Numbered from the stretch's first letter, positions 1-9,635 are shown. The stretch is 64,000 nt of DNA from an uncultured Phocaeicola sp. (GCA_948956705.1 CARCZS010000001.1:1-64000), one strand, 5' to 3'. Translations and numbers: made by a program. Notes: generated by a model from the sequence alone, not told the origin.

Positions 1-253
1 CGGCTGCAATAGTGGGGGACTTCATCGTACCCTTAATGAAGAACAGGTAGTAGTGCTTGAAATTGCGGAATGTACCAAAATGAAAATACAACAGAATGGT
101 CATGATTTCACTGTCGGACAACGATGCTGCACGCCGTCTACGCTTCACTCCGCTATTGTCTTCCAGCAAATTTCCTGCATTTTCTGCATCAAAATGTTTG
201 CAAAACTCGTCTATAATACAAAATAATTCTGTAACTTTGTAATCGGTAGTCAT
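1..253 (-). CDS. IS982-family transposase, N-terminal part
   Basis: The minus strand encodes at least 84 residues from an ATG at 251-253, cut by the window edge. A basic stretch (VKRRRRAASL) is followed by LSDSEIMTILLYFHFGTFRN and FKHYYLFFI, the N-terminal pattern of IS982-family DDE transposases. The catalytic domain is not in the window. Near the edge a run of five C residues (minus strand) precedes a less typical sequence, so a frameshift there is possible but cannot be judged from this fragment. Confidence 0.65.
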   Translation of the reverse strand, partial: MTTDYKVTELFCIIDEFCKHFDAENAGNLLEDNSGVKRRRRAASLSDSEIMTILLYFHFGTFRNFKHYYLFFIKGTMKSPTIAA

Positions 254-354
254 ATTAAATATTCTTGTAACTAATTGTTTTTCACCTATAAAGGTACAAA
301 ATATTTATGAGACTACCAACTTTTTATGAACAAAATCTTATCCCGAACTGGGGT
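1..354 (-). mobile_element. IS982-family insertion sequence, one end
   Basis: This is the transposase-proximal end of an insertion sequence that runs off the left edge of the window. The outer end at 354 reads ACCCCAGTTCGGGATAAGAT on the minus strand, which fits IS982-type termini starting ACCC. About 100 bases of untranslated sequence then precede the transposase start. The susC reading frame is continuous up to 354 and meets a stop (TGA at 327-329) inside the element, so 354 is the insertion boundary. The other end and any target duplication lie outside the window. Confidence 0.7.
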
Positions 355-986
355 ATAATTATGTAACTCCTGATGGCGAACCTATTATGATTTCCGGGAA
401 ACGTCCGCAATTAGGTGATGTGAAATATATTGATACGGATAATAATGGACAGATTACGGCGGATGACCGTCAATTTTGCGGAAGTCCGTGGGCAAAGATG
501 CAAATGTCATTGGTCTTGAATGCTGAATGGAAAGACTTTGATTTCAGTATGATGTGGAATGGGCAATTTGGTAATAAAATTTATAATGTATCCAAATGGC
601 AAGGACGTTTGTTCTCGGACAATTCCAATTATCTTCGCTTCAAGAAGGGAGAAGAACCTTATCAGGTAAATCAGAATTCTGATACGCCACGTATAATTTA
701 TGGTGACCAACGTAATTCATGGGATGCGGATCGTTTCCTTGAAAACGGTTCTTATTTCAGACTGAAAAATATTTCTATCGGATACAATCTTAAAAAGGAA
801 TGGTTGAAGAATTTGGGTATTGACAAACTTCGTTTATATGCTACCGGTAGTAATCTGCTCACTTTTACAGGCTATTCCGGGCTTGATCCTGATTTTATAA
901 ACACTAATATTTGGAATAGTGGAACGGATAGTTTTTCATATCCTAATACTCGTTCTGTTATGTTTGGCTTGGATTTGACCTTTTAA
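355..986 (+). pseudogene. susC: SusC-like TonB-dependent transporter, C-terminal fragment cut by the IS
   Basis: About 210 codons of the C-terminal end of a SusC/RagA-type outer-membrane transporter; intact members have about 1000 residues. Sequence such as GDVKYIDTDNNGQITADDR, a late segment SYFRLKNISIGYNL and a final strand ending in phenylalanine (FGLDLTF) are typical of the SusC barrel end. The frame is open back to 355, where the IS982-type element begins. The first internal ATG is at 387, so no full transporter can be made from this copy. SusC normally forms the glycan import complex with SusD, which follows 21 bases downstream. Confidence 0.85.
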
Positions 987-1007
987 CTTATAAATTAGTA
1001 TACTGAT

Positions 1008-2597
1008 ATGAAGAAAATATATAGATTTTTATTTGCTGGTGTCTTGGCTTTGTGTGCTACCGGATGCAGCTCAAGTTTATTGGATATAGAAAATCCGAAT
1101 GAAGTAACCAATACTACTTTTTGGAAATCGGCGGATGATGCAAAAGCTGGAGTAAATGCTTGTTACAGTTTCTTATATAAAGAAGGGACTTGGATGCGTT
1201 GGTTGTCTTTTCGTTACGATCTGTCATCAGATGAAGGATGGAGTTCGTCTCCTTGGATAGAATTAGGTGACTGGACGCGTTTTCTTTATAATAATTATGA
1301 TTTCTATGAGGGTAATAAGGTACATTGGGAGCATTTTTATGTAGGGATCTTTCGTTGTAATCAGGTTTTGGCTAATGTGCCTGCGATTGAAATGGATGAG
1401 GTTCAAAAGAACCAACTTTTAGCACAGGCTTCCTTTTTGCGTGCTCTGTGGTATTTTCAGATAAATCTTTTGTGGGAGAAAGGGACATTAGTTCTTGAAC
1501 CTCAAAATGCTGATTACATACCTAAGGACGCTTCAGAACAGGAAATTTGGGATCAGATAGAAAAAGACCTTACGTTTGCAATGGAGAATTTGCCGGAGGC
1601 ATGGGATGCGGCAGATTTAGGCAGAGCGACAAAAGGTGCTGCTAAAGCTTTGTTGGGCAAGGCTTATATGCAACAACATAAATATGATAGGGCCAAAGAA
1701 CAGTTGCAATGGCTGATTGATAGGGAAGGCTCTTTGTATGGTTTGCTTGATAACCGTGAAGACAATTTTACCGATTTGAATGAAAATAATCAGGAGGGAA
1801 TATTTGAAATTCAGTTTGATGATCAAAATAAGGGGGGCACAGGCAATGATGCCAGTATGGCCTTTGGTTTCCAGCGTACTCAGTTTTATGCACCCGGTGG
1901 CACTCATGGTACGGGTTGGGGCGATGGTAAAGCGCGTCGTTGGCTAGTAGATGAGTTCTTGAAAGAGAGAAGGGTTGATGGCAGAAATGACTTGCGTTTA
2001 TACAATAGTATTCTTTATAAACATTTTGGAGATGATTTTCCTGATCAGTCAAAAAAATACTATGCCAATGAAGATGCGTCACAATGGTTTGATGAGTGGG
2101 GACAGGACACAGAGGATTGTTATATTCGCAAATACAATACTTCTTACTATCGTGAACGTGAAGACTATTTCGCACGTAATAATTATCGTATTATGCGGTA
2201 TGCTGATGTTTTATTGAGTTATGCGGAGTGTTTGGTTGAAACTGGAACTTCGGCTTCTGATGCGGCTGTTTATGTTGATAAGGTAAGAGAACGTGCAGGG
2301 TTATCCAAACTGAAAGATAGTCGGTGGAAGGATTGTTTAAGTTCAAAGGAGGTCTTTATCAAACGTCTTCAGATGGAACGTGCTTTGGAACTTTGTTTCG
2401 AAGGCTGGCGTTGGGCGGATTTGAAGCGCTGGGGATTGCTTGATTCACAGGCTGGTATTGACGAGCTGAAAGCTCGTGACAAGGACTTCAACAATTTTGT
2501 GATTGGCAAACACAAACGTATGCCTATCCCTACATCGGAAGTTGAAATCAGTAAGATTGATGATGTTCCTCAACTAACTCAGAATCCTAATTATTAA
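1008..2597 (+). CDS. susD: SusD/RagB-family glycan-binding lipoprotein
   Basis: A 529-residue surface lipoprotein that binds glycan and caps the SusC channel. The signal peptide ends in a lipobox with cysteine about residue 20 (LCATGCSS). The first mature segment (LDIENPNEVTNTTFWKSADD) and the C-terminal stretch (RALELCFEGWRWADLKRWG, then MPIPTSEVEIS and QLTQNPNY) are SusD hallmarks, and the length is normal. It lies 21 bases after the susC fragment in the same operon order. Since the susC copy is broken, this SusD may have no partner unless another transporter substitutes. The glycan is not known; the GH43 neighbours suggest arabinose- or xylose-containing plant polymers. Confidence 0.93.
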   Translation: MKKIYRFLFAGVLALCATGCSSSLLDIENPNEVTNTTFWKSADDAKAGVNACYSFLYKEGTWMRWLSFRYDLSSDEGWSSSPWIELGDWTRFLYNNYDFYEGNKVHWEHFYVGIFRCNQVLANVPAIEMDEVQKNQLLAQASFLRALWYFQINLLWEKGTLVLEPQNADYIPKDASEQEIWDQIEKDLTFAMENLPEAWDAADLGRATKGAAKALLGKAYMQQHKYDRAKEQLQWLIDREGSLYGLLDNREDNFTDLNENNQEGIFEIQFDDQNKGGTGNDASMAFGFQRTQFYAPGGTHGTGWGDGKARRWLVDEFLKERRVDGRNDLRLYNSILYKHFGDDFPDQSKKYYANEDASQWFDEWGQDTEDCYIRKYNTSYYREREDYFARNNYRIMRYADVLLSYAECLVETGTSASDAAVYVDKVRERAGLSKLKDSRWKDCLSSKEVFIKRLQMERALELCFEGWRWADLKRWGLLDSQAGIDELKARDKDFNNFVIGKHKRMPIPTSEVEISKIDDVPQLTQNPNY

Positions 2598-2605
2598 TAA
2601 AAAAG

Positions 2606-2665
2606 AAAGACTGTGTCGGAGTGTTTTTTCTTTTTATAATACTTCCGGCATAGTCTTTATTTAAC
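2606..2665 (+). terminator. Hairpin after susD
   Basis: An imperfect hairpin pairs AAAGACTGTGTCGGAGT (2606-2622) with ACTTCCGGCATAGTCTTT (2641-2658) around a T-rich loop. It sits between susD and the first GH43 gene. It may terminate or attenuate, lowering enzyme expression relative to the binding proteins. The T tract after it is weak. Confidence 0.55.
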
Positions 2666-2676
2666 TAGTATCATTT

Positions 2677-5310
2677 ATGCTTGTCTGCAAAAAAATACTG
2701 ATCTTCTGTGCTTTTGCTTGTTGCGGTACTTTATTCGCGCAAAACATACAGAATCCGGTGCTTCCCGGAGTAGCGGATGCCGGTGTGATGAAATATAATG
2801 GTAAGTATTATATAGGTGGAGTATTTACCAATGGGGATTTTTATGTTTCCGACGACTTGGTTCATTGGGGTAAACCTGTTCATGTCGTGACTATGGATAA
2901 TGGCTGGAGTAAAGGAAGTGGTGCCGGTAATGAGCAGATTCACGCCAATGATATGTTTTGTTTGAATGGTGATTTTCACTTATATTGGTCTGTCAATTAT
3001 TGGGGTAAGGATAAGCATGCTGTTCACATTGTACATGCTCAAAGTAAAAATGTGTTGGGGCCCTATATAGAGCCTGATAAAAAAACTTGGATGGATAATC
3101 GCATTGATCCTAAGGTTTTTAAAGATGATGACGGACAATTATATATGTATATGGTGCGTTTTACTGATGGAAATACTATTTGGGGACGTAAAATGAAGAA
3201 TCCGGCGGAATTTGCCGGAGAACCAGTGTGCTTGTTTGCATCATTGCCGGATACATGGGAGACCATGGATAACAGAGTGGCAGAGGGACCTTGGGTGATG
3301 AAATACAGAGACCGATACTATTTGATGTATAATGCCAATCATACCTCTACTGAGTGGGGGAATTATCAATTGGGGGTTGCGGAGGCAGACTCACCTTTAA
3401 GTTTTCAAAATGGGAATAAATATAGCTATCCGGTAGTAAATTCTAATCAAATTCTACTGGAAGAGAATTATGTGGATCTTTTACGATATGGCATCACTTA
3501 TGAGCCATTGTTTGATTATACAGAAAATAATCCTGGAGTCGGTTGGATGCTTCCGGTATATCAGGCTTCCGATTGGAAGAAAGGAGAATGTGGATTCTCA
3601 TCTAAAGAGATAAAAGGATCTACCACTCGTCATTTAGGTACTTGGTGGACATCTCCTTCATTGTGGTTACGTAAATCTTTTTTTGTTGGCAAACAGGTGG
3701 GAAATTTAGCACTCAGGGTTGCTCATGACGGAGATACAAAAATATATTTGAATGGAACATTGATTTACGAAAAACAGGGACGGGATTATTGTATGGTAAA
3801 CCTTGATGAAAAGCAACGAGAGCTTCTGAAAAAAGGAGAGAACTTGCTTGCTGTAGAAACAAATAAAGGGCGTGCCCAATTTTTTGATGTTTCTTTGTTT
3901 GATATGAGGAGTGAAACAGCAGATGATATTTTGATGACCCCGGGACAACCTAATATTTTAAGGGGGCCCAATGGATTTGAATGGTGGCTTATATATATGG
4001 CTAATAAAAATAATGAGTGTAGGGGGCAGTATATTAACCGTGTTCATTTCTTTAATAAAACATTATTTGTTGAAGGAATAACCGGTCCTTGTACAGATGG
4101 CTATCATCCGGAACCTTCTTTGCCCACTTTTTCAATGAAAGGGGAAACACCTTCTTTTGGAGTGCTGCAACAAGTGAAACCTTCTACAACTTATATGTTT
4201 GAAACAGCAGTCAAAACAGATGGAGATGCTGGTATCATTGCGTGGTGGAAAGATGTGGATAATAATGCTTATATCGGTTTCGATACAAAGAACCACAATT
4301 GGTATTTGCGTACCATTATTAATGGTAAAGAAAAGGAGGAATATTTCACTTTGCCTAAAGATTTTCGTTGGGGTGTTTATCATCATTTACGTATTGAACG
4401 TAATCAGGATTGTTTAAAAGTATGGTTGGATGAAATACCATCTCCTCAAAAACATCTGTTTACAAAGATTATTCCTGTGACGGAACCCGGTGTTCCCGGA
4501 GTGTTTGATCGGACTAAAAAAGCTTTGTTCGAAGGGGTGACTTATACTATCGGATTTGATGATGACCGGATACAGTTAAAAGAACATTCAGAAATATTGA
4601 AAGGTGATTTTCTTGATCATTATGAATTTAGTTTTCAACTTTCAGGTTTGTCCGATTGTAAGATGTCAGGAAGCTATCCGGTTTATGTGGATAAAGATAA
4701 CTATGTAAAAGCTCAATTTAATGGTATCACGCGTATGCTGGAAGTGGTAGTTGTAAAACAAGGACAACAGATACTTGATAAAAAATATCCGTTGGAACAT
4801 TTACAAATGGTTTATCCTGATGTGAAGTATACTGATTTTGTCGAAAAATGTTATCGTTTTATATCGCCTTCATGGATAAATGCCCTTTACCTGAACCGTC
4901 ATGAAGTAGGGAATAAGGCGGAGTTTGTAGACGATATGTTTAGTAAATTTACAATAGAATATTTGAATGAGGGAAAATGGTATCCATTGAATAACAGCGG
5001 GGCGACGGTGGCAGAGCATCTGGCTTATAATCGTTTGTCTTTTACTCCGATAAAAACGGAAGGTATTCGTTTTATTAATAAAGACGCTCAGGATTTGGAA
5101 CGGCATATTTATAAGTTGGGAATTCAAGAACAATTAAAGGAATCTTATAATTTCCGTGCGGTGAGAAGGGGAAATAAGCTCTATCTTTTTGTTGACGGAA
5201 GAGAATTAGGGAGATTGGATATTCATTATCCTGCTTCTTGTGTAGGATTTTGTTCTGGAAATTATTCTCCGGTATATAAAGGAATATTGTATTATCATAT
5301 AGGAAACTGA
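2677..5310 (+). CDS. Large secreted family-43 glycoside hydrolase with C-terminal accessory regions
   Basis: An 877-residue secreted enzyme. A signal peptide (to about residue 21, GTLFAQN) precedes a five-bladed GH43-type propeller. Candidate catalytic residues are Asp34 (GVADAGV), Asp144 (NRIDPKVF) and Glu203 (VAEGPWV), matching the base, pKa-modulator and acid of the clan. From about residue 330 a beta-rich part contains a galactose-binding-like stretch (AHDGDTKIYLNGTLIY), then concanavalin-like segments (residues ~500-600 and the C-terminus). Most GH43 proteins have 300-550 residues, so this is a multi-domain member. It probably trims arabinose or xylose side chains; specificity cannot be read from sequence. 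Confidence 0.8.
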   Translation: MLVCKKILIFCAFACCGTLFAQNIQNPVLPGVADAGVMKYNGKYYIGGVFTNGDFYVSDDLVHWGKPVHVVTMDNGWSKGSGAGNEQIHANDMFCLNGDFHLYWSVNYWGKDKHAVHIVHAQSKNVLGPYIEPDKKTWMDNRIDPKVFKDDDGQLYMYMVRFTDGNTIWGRKMKNPAEFAGEPVCLFASLPDTWETMDNRVAEGPWVMKYRDRYYLMYNANHTSTEWGNYQLGVAEADSPLSFQNGNKYSYPVVNSNQILLEENYVDLLRYGITYEPLFDYTENNPGVGWMLPVYQASDWKKGECGFSSKEIKGSTTRHLGTWWTSPSLWLRKSFFVGKQVGNLALRVAHDGDTKIYLNGTLIYEKQGRDYCMVNLDEKQRELLKKGENLLAVETNKGRAQFFDVSLFDMRSETADDILMTPGQPNILRGPNGFEWWLIYMANKNNECRGQYINRVHFFNKTLFVEGITGPCTDGYHPEPSLPTFSMKGETPSFGVLQQVKPSTTYMFETAVKTDGDAGIIAWWKDVDNNAYIGFDTKNHNWYLRTIINGKEKEEYFTLPKDFRWGVYHHLRIERNQDCLKVWLDEIPSPQKHLFTKIIPVTEPGVPGVFDRTKKALFEGVTYTIGFDDDRIQLKEHSEILKGDFLDHYEFSFQLSGLSDCKMSGSYPVYVDKDNYVKAQFNGITRMLEVVVVKQGQQILDKKYPLEHLQMVYPDVKYTDFVEKCYRFISPSWINALYLNRHEVGNKAEFVDDMFSKFTIEYLNEGKWYPLNNSGATVAEHLAYNRLSFTPIKTEGIRFINKDAQDLERHIYKLGIQEQLKESYNFRAVRRGNKLYLFVDGRELGRLDIHYPASCVGFCSGNYSPVYKGILYYHIGN

Positions 5311-5318
5311 CTAGTATT

Positions 5319-6287
5319 ATGAAAAAAAAAATGATTTTTATTTGGTTATTGATGTTGGGGACATTGACTTCTTGTCAGTCATGTTCCTCAGAATATAAGA
5401 ATGTGAATGAAATAATTGTGGAAGAGCTGGAAATACCTGTTCCACTGGGTGACCCGTTTATATTGTTGCACAATGGGACTTATTATGCTTATGGTACTCA
5501 CTCGGATGAAGGAATAGAGGTTTATATCTCGGATAATTTAAAAACGTGGAAATATAAAGGGCTGGCTTTGAATAAGAAGGATTCATGGGCAGACCGTTGG
5601 TTTTGGGCACCGGAAGTATATGAAGTGAATGGTAAATTTTATATGTATTATTCGGCAGATGAGCATATTTGTGTAGCAGTGGCAGATACCCCTGTAGGAC
5701 CATTTATACAAAATAAGCAAGAACCTATGATTGTTGAGGAGAAATGTATTGATAATTCTTTTTTCATGGATGATGACGGTACTCCTTATTTGTCATTTGT
5801 CCGTTTTAATGATGGGAATAATGTATGGATAGCCGAGTTGGAAAAAGATTTGATAACCCTTAAGAAAGAAACGATGCGTCCTTGTATTCATGTTTCACAG
5901 GCTTGGGAGGAAGTGTGGCCTCGAGTCAATGAAGGTTCTTATATTCTCAAACACAATGGAATTTATTATATGACTTATTCTGCGAATAGTTATGAAAGTC
6001 CATTCTATGGTGTAGGTTGTGCTACAGCTACCGATATAATGGGGGAATGGGCTAAATACGACGAAAATCCATTATTGCAAAATCCTGGTGGGTTGGTAGG
6101 TGTAGGGCATAGCGCCATGTTCACTGATAAAGAGGGAAAACTTCGTATTGTATTCCATGCCCACAAAGATAAAAGTAATATTCATCCGCGTGCTATGTAT
6201 ATTGGTACGGTAAATTTTGAGAATGTGAATGGAACAGACCGTATGAGAATCAGTAAAGAATATATAACTCCTAAATTACTGCAATGA
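5319..6287 (+). CDS. Family-43 glycoside hydrolase, lipoprotein
   Basis: A 322-residue lipoprotein enzyme (lipobox cysteine about residue 19, LTSCQ) made almost entirely of one GH43 propeller. Candidate catalytic residues are Asp45 (LGDPFI), Asp145 (CIDNSFF) and Glu205 (VNEGSY). The blade sequence RWFWAPEVYEVNGKFYMYYS is typical of GH43. It starts eight bases after the larger GH43 gene and overlaps the next one by four bases, so the three are probably co-translated. A cell-surface or periplasmic alpha-L-arabinofuranosidase or beta-xylosidase role is likely. Confidence 0.85.
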   Translation: MKKKMIFIWLLMLGTLTSCQSCSSEYKNVNEIIVEELEIPVPLGDPFILLHNGTYYAYGTHSDEGIEVYISDNLKTWKYKGLALNKKDSWADRWFWAPEVYEVNGKFYMYYSADEHICVAVADTPVGPFIQNKQEPMIVEEKCIDNSFFMDDDGTPYLSFVRFNDGNNVWIAELEKDLITLKKETMRPCIHVSQAWEEVWPRVNEGSYILKHNGIYYMTYSANSYESPFYGVGCATATDIMGEWAKYDENPLLQNPGGLVGVGHSAMFTDKEGKLRIVFHAHKDKSNIHPRAMYIGTVNFENVNGTDRMRISKEYITPKLLQ

Positions 6288-7285
6288 GAAAAAATTTGAT
6301 CCTGTCTATCTGCTTTTGTTTGGTGTCTTGCTCATCATCGTCTGCGCAAGAAGAAATACCTGATGGTGATAAAACCAGCTATTACTGGAATCCGGTGATA
6401 GATTATAGTCTGCCCGATCCTACTATTATAGAAGGTGGTGATGGTTATTATTATTTGTATGCAACCGAAGATATTCGTAATTTGCCGATCCATCGTTCCA
6501 AGGATTTGATTAATTGGGAATGGGTAGGTACAGCATTCACGGATCGAACGCGTCCTGATTTTGAACCGGGTGGAGGCTTATGGGCTCCGGATATCAATAA
6601 GATAGGTGATACGTATGTACTTTATTATTCTATGTCTAAATGGGGAGGTGAGTGGACCTGTGGTATCGGTTGCGCTACGGCAGACAAACTTTCGGGGCCA
6701 TTTAAAGACCATGGTCTGATGTTTCGGAGTAACGAGATTAATGTACAGAATTCTATTGACCCTTTCTATATAGAAGATGCCGGAAAGAAATTTTTGTTTT
6801 GGGGCAGCTTTCGGGGCATTTATGGCATTGAATTAAGTGAGGACGGTCTTTCAATAAAACAAGGGAAGAAGCCTCGGCAGGTGGCTGGTACAGCTTATGA
6901 AGGAACTTATATTCATAAAAAAGAAGGTTTTTACTATTTTTTTGCTTCCATAGGGACTTGCTGTGAAGGATTGAATAGCACTTACACTACTGTAGTTGCT
7001 CGTTCAGAAAATTTGTTTGGACCTTATGTTGATAAGAACGGGAGGACAATGATGGATAACCAACATGAAGTGTTGATTCATAAGAATAGTTCGTTTGTGG
7101 GAACAGGACACAATTCGGAGATTGTGACTGATAAAGTGGGTAATGATTGGGTATTTTATCATGCAGTGGCCACAAAGCATCCTGAAGGGCGTGTTTTGAT
7201 GATGGATAAAATAAGTTGGAAAGACGGATGGCCTGTGGTAGCTACGGATTCTCCCTCATTGAAATCGGAAAAACCTGTATTGTAA
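6284..7285 (+). CDS. Family-43 glycoside hydrolase, arabinan-hydrolase-like lipoprotein
   Basis: A 333-residue lipoprotein (lipobox cysteine about residue 16, LVSCSSS) with a single GH43 propeller. Candidate catalytic residues are Asp45 (SLPDPTII), Asp159 (NSIDPFY) and Glu206 (YEGTYI). The sequence GGGLWAPDINKIGDTYVLYYS and the late FVGTGHNSEIV motif resemble endo-1,5-alpha-arabinanases and related exo enzymes. The ATGA overlap with the previous stop implies translational coupling. It is clearly diverged from the other two GH43 genes, which suggests complementary cleavage of one branched glycan. Confidence 0.85.
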   Translation: MRKNLILSICFCLVSCSSSSAQEEIPDGDKTSYYWNPVIDYSLPDPTIIEGGDGYYYLYATEDIRNLPIHRSKDLINWEWVGTAFTDRTRPDFEPGGGLWAPDINKIGDTYVLYYSMSKWGGEWTCGIGCATADKLSGPFKDHGLMFRSNEINVQNSIDPFYIEDAGKKFLFWGSFRGIYGIELSEDGLSIKQGKKPRQVAGTAYEGTYIHKKEGFYYFFASIGTCCEGLNSTYTTVVARSENLFGPYVDKNGRTMMDNQHEVLIHKNSSFVGTGHNSEIVTDKVGNDWVFYHAVATKHPEGRVLMMDKISWKDGWPVVATDSPSLKSEKPVL

Positions 7286-7304
7286 TTAATAAATACATAA
7301 AAAT

Positions 7305-9338
7305 ATGAATTGGAAAAACTTTGTATGTAGTGTGGTGTGTCTGGCAGGAATGACTTGTGCGGAAGCTGTGAACTATACACCGGAAAATGTTTCGGCTTCC
7401 ATTGCTTTGAAAGTGCCTGGTAATGATGCGAAGCGGTATCCGCTGACTTTGCAGCAATTGGATAATAGTAATTTTGAATATCAGTGGGTGGCGGCCGATA
7501 AATTACCTGTGGTGATTTATCAGAATGTTGAAGAAAAAGACGGCAACCAGCGTATTGTCATTTTTATGACTGCATTGGATGATGTTTATTTCAATTTTGG
7601 TGAGCAGGTAATGACTGGTTGTCATCATGATGATTGTTTGTTTTATATGCCTGGATTTTGGTATCGTCGTAACTTGCGTTCTCCTCAAGAAGCGCCGTCT
7701 TTTCATACCTCGGATAGCTGGTTGGTTCGTGAAGACCGTTTAAGTACTCCCTTGACTGCTATTTTTGATGAAAAGAATAGGAAAACATATTCTGTTATCC
7801 GGCTGGATAATATGGCTTCGGATGCTTTGACTACCCATAAGGAAGGGGAAGTGATATTGTCTGGTAAAACCTCTATAGGTTATACAGGATTTGAAAACCT
7901 CTCGGGTATCGCTTCTTTGTCTTTTGGGTTTCCTTACAAGGAAGCTCCTAAAACTTATATTCGTAAATTGACATTGGCTCCTTCGGTTGAGGCCTATCAA
8001 TTATTACGTAAAGGTGAGAGTCTTTCTCTGACTTGGGAATTACATGAGTCGGAAATTGCTGATTTTTCAGAATGTGTGCAGCATATTTGGGAATATTCTT
8101 ATGATACAAACTGTCCTCAAATTGTAAATACACCTTATTCTCCTGAGAAAATGAAGGAAGTGATGAGTAATTTCTTCGTGGAAAGTTTTGTCGGAAATAC
8201 TCCTACTCATTATTATTCGGGGGTGGAATTGCGTACAGCTACTTGTGACCAAACGGATGTTGCCGAAGTGGGTTTTGTGGGACGTACTTTGTTGAATGCT
8301 TTTAATGCATTGGAATATGGAGAACAGCAGCGTCGTACGGATTTGGTGACGAATGCTTATAAAATTTTTGATTCTTATTTGCAGAATGGATTTTCGGAAA
8401 CGGGTTTCTTTAATGAAGTAGTACATTATAGGCGTAATTTTGTAGAGTCTGTTCATAGTATCCGCCGTCAGTCTGAAGGGGTATATGCCCTGCTTCATTT
8501 TTTGAATTACGAAAGACTGCAAGGTCGTAAACATCCTGAGTGGGAAAAGCGTATAAAAAGTATGTTGGATATGTTTCTGCGTTTACAAAATAAGGACGGT
8601 AGTTTTCCTCGTAAGTTTAAAGATGACTTTTCTATTGTAGACAAGAGTGGGGGAAGTACCCCTTCGGCAACTTTGCCATTGGTTATGGGATATAAATATT
8701 TTAAGGATAAACGGTATTTGGCAAGTGCAAAACATACGGTGGAGTATTTGGAAAAGGAATTGATTTCGAAGTCCGATTATTTTTCTTCTACTTTGGATGC
8801 TAATTGCGAGGATAAAGAGGCATCTTTGTATGCGTCAACTGCCGCTTACTATTTGGCTTTAGCTACAAAAGGAGCTGAACGAGCCCATTATGCTGGGTTG
8901 GCGAGGAAGGCAGCTTATTTTGCATTGTCATGGTACTATACATGGGATGTCCCTTTTGCCCCCGGTCAGATGTTGGGTGATTTAGGGTTGAAAACTAGAG
9001 GCTGGGGAAATGTTTCTGTAGAAAATAACCATATTGATGTCTTTATCTTTGATTTCGCTGACGTATTGAACTGGTTGGCAAAAGAATATAATGAAAAGCG
9101 TTTTTCGGATTTTTCTCAGGTAATCAGTACATCAATGCGTCAGTTGTTACCCTATGAAGGGCATCGATGTGGTATTGCCAAAACAGGATATTATCCGGAG
9201 GTTGTCCAGCATACTAACTGGGACTACGGTAAGAATGGTAAAGGCTATTATAATGATATTTTTGCTCCGGGATGGACAGTGGCTTCATTGTGGGAATTAT
9301 TTTCTCCGGGACGTGCCGAGAAGTTCTTGAAAAAATAG
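7305..9338 (+). CDS. Secreted protein of unknown activity, probable (alpha/alpha)-barrel enzyme
   Basis: A 677-residue exported protein; the signal peptide ends near residue 21 (GMTCAEAVN). The N-terminal ~270 residues look beta-rich. The C-terminal ~400 are helical with repeated features of six-hairpin glycosidase folds: RRQSEGVYALLHFLNYERLQ, MFLRLQNKDGSFPRKF, ANCEDKEASLYASTAAYYLA and VENNHIDVFIFDFADVLNWL. I do not recognise a numbered family. Conserved-looking acidic residues occur in ANCEDKEAS and ENNHIDVF, but no catalytic pair can be assigned. As the last gene of the GH43 operon (19 bases after the third GH43) it most likely acts on the same glycan. Confidence 0.6.
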   Translation: MNWKNFVCSVVCLAGMTCAEAVNYTPENVSASIALKVPGNDAKRYPLTLQQLDNSNFEYQWVAADKLPVVIYQNVEEKDGNQRIVIFMTALDDVYFNFGEQVMTGCHHDDCLFYMPGFWYRRNLRSPQEAPSFHTSDSWLVREDRLSTPLTAIFDEKNRKTYSVIRLDNMASDALTTHKEGEVILSGKTSIGYTGFENLSGIASLSFGFPYKEAPKTYIRKLTLAPSVEAYQLLRKGESLSLTWELHESEIADFSECVQHIWEYSYDTNCPQIVNTPYSPEKMKEVMSNFFVESFVGNTPTHYYSGVELRTATCDQTDVAEVGFVGRTLLNAFNALEYGEQQRRTDLVTNAYKIFDSYLQNGFSETGFFNEVVHYRRNFVESVHSIRRQSEGVYALLHFLNYERLQGRKHPEWEKRIKSMLDMFLRLQNKDGSFPRKFKDDFSIVDKSGGSTPSATLPLVMGYKYFKDKRYLASAKHTVEYLEKELISKSDYFSSTLDANCEDKEASLYASTAAYYLALATKGAERAHYAGLARKAAYFALSWYYTWDVPFAPGQMLGDLGLKTRGWGNVSVENNHIDVFIFDFADVLNWLAKEYNEKRFSDFSQVISTSMRQLLPYEGHRCGIAKTGYYPEVVQHTNWDYGKNGKGYYNDIFAPGWTVASLWELFSPGRAEKFLKK

Positions 9339-9483
9339 TTTGAAAATTGATAATTTATTATGATGTTAAGTGATTAGCATTTCATTTAAAACTTGATTTT
9401 CTTTTCTTTTGTAGGGAAAGGTATGTCCTTTTTCAGAAAATCAGCTTTCTCTTTAAGGAAGGATACCTGAAGTATATTAAAAA

Positions 9484-9524
9484 GCCGGGGATTGTCTTTA
9501 CAGATGTTCCCGGCATAATTTTTT
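9484..9524 (+). terminator. Terminator closing the GH43 operon
   Basis: Stem GCCGGG (9484-9489) pairs with CCCGGC (9509-9514), followed by TAATTTTTT. A GC stem plus T run is the rho-independent form. Confidence 0.7.
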
Positions 9525-9627
9525 ACCGTCACTGGCATTATTGTTCTGACTTTACATCTCTTATTGAATAAAACAAGTAAAAGAAAGAATTTCTCTATGT
9601 TAAGATAACAGTTTACTTTAAATTCTT

Positions 9628-9635
9628 AACTTTGT
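9628..9635 (+). promoter_or_regulatory. -7 box for pabB-pabC
   Basis: TAACTTTG matches the Bacteroides -7 consensus TAnnTTTG, 44 bases before the pabB start. No strong -33 TTTG is present at the expected distance. Confidence 0.55.
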
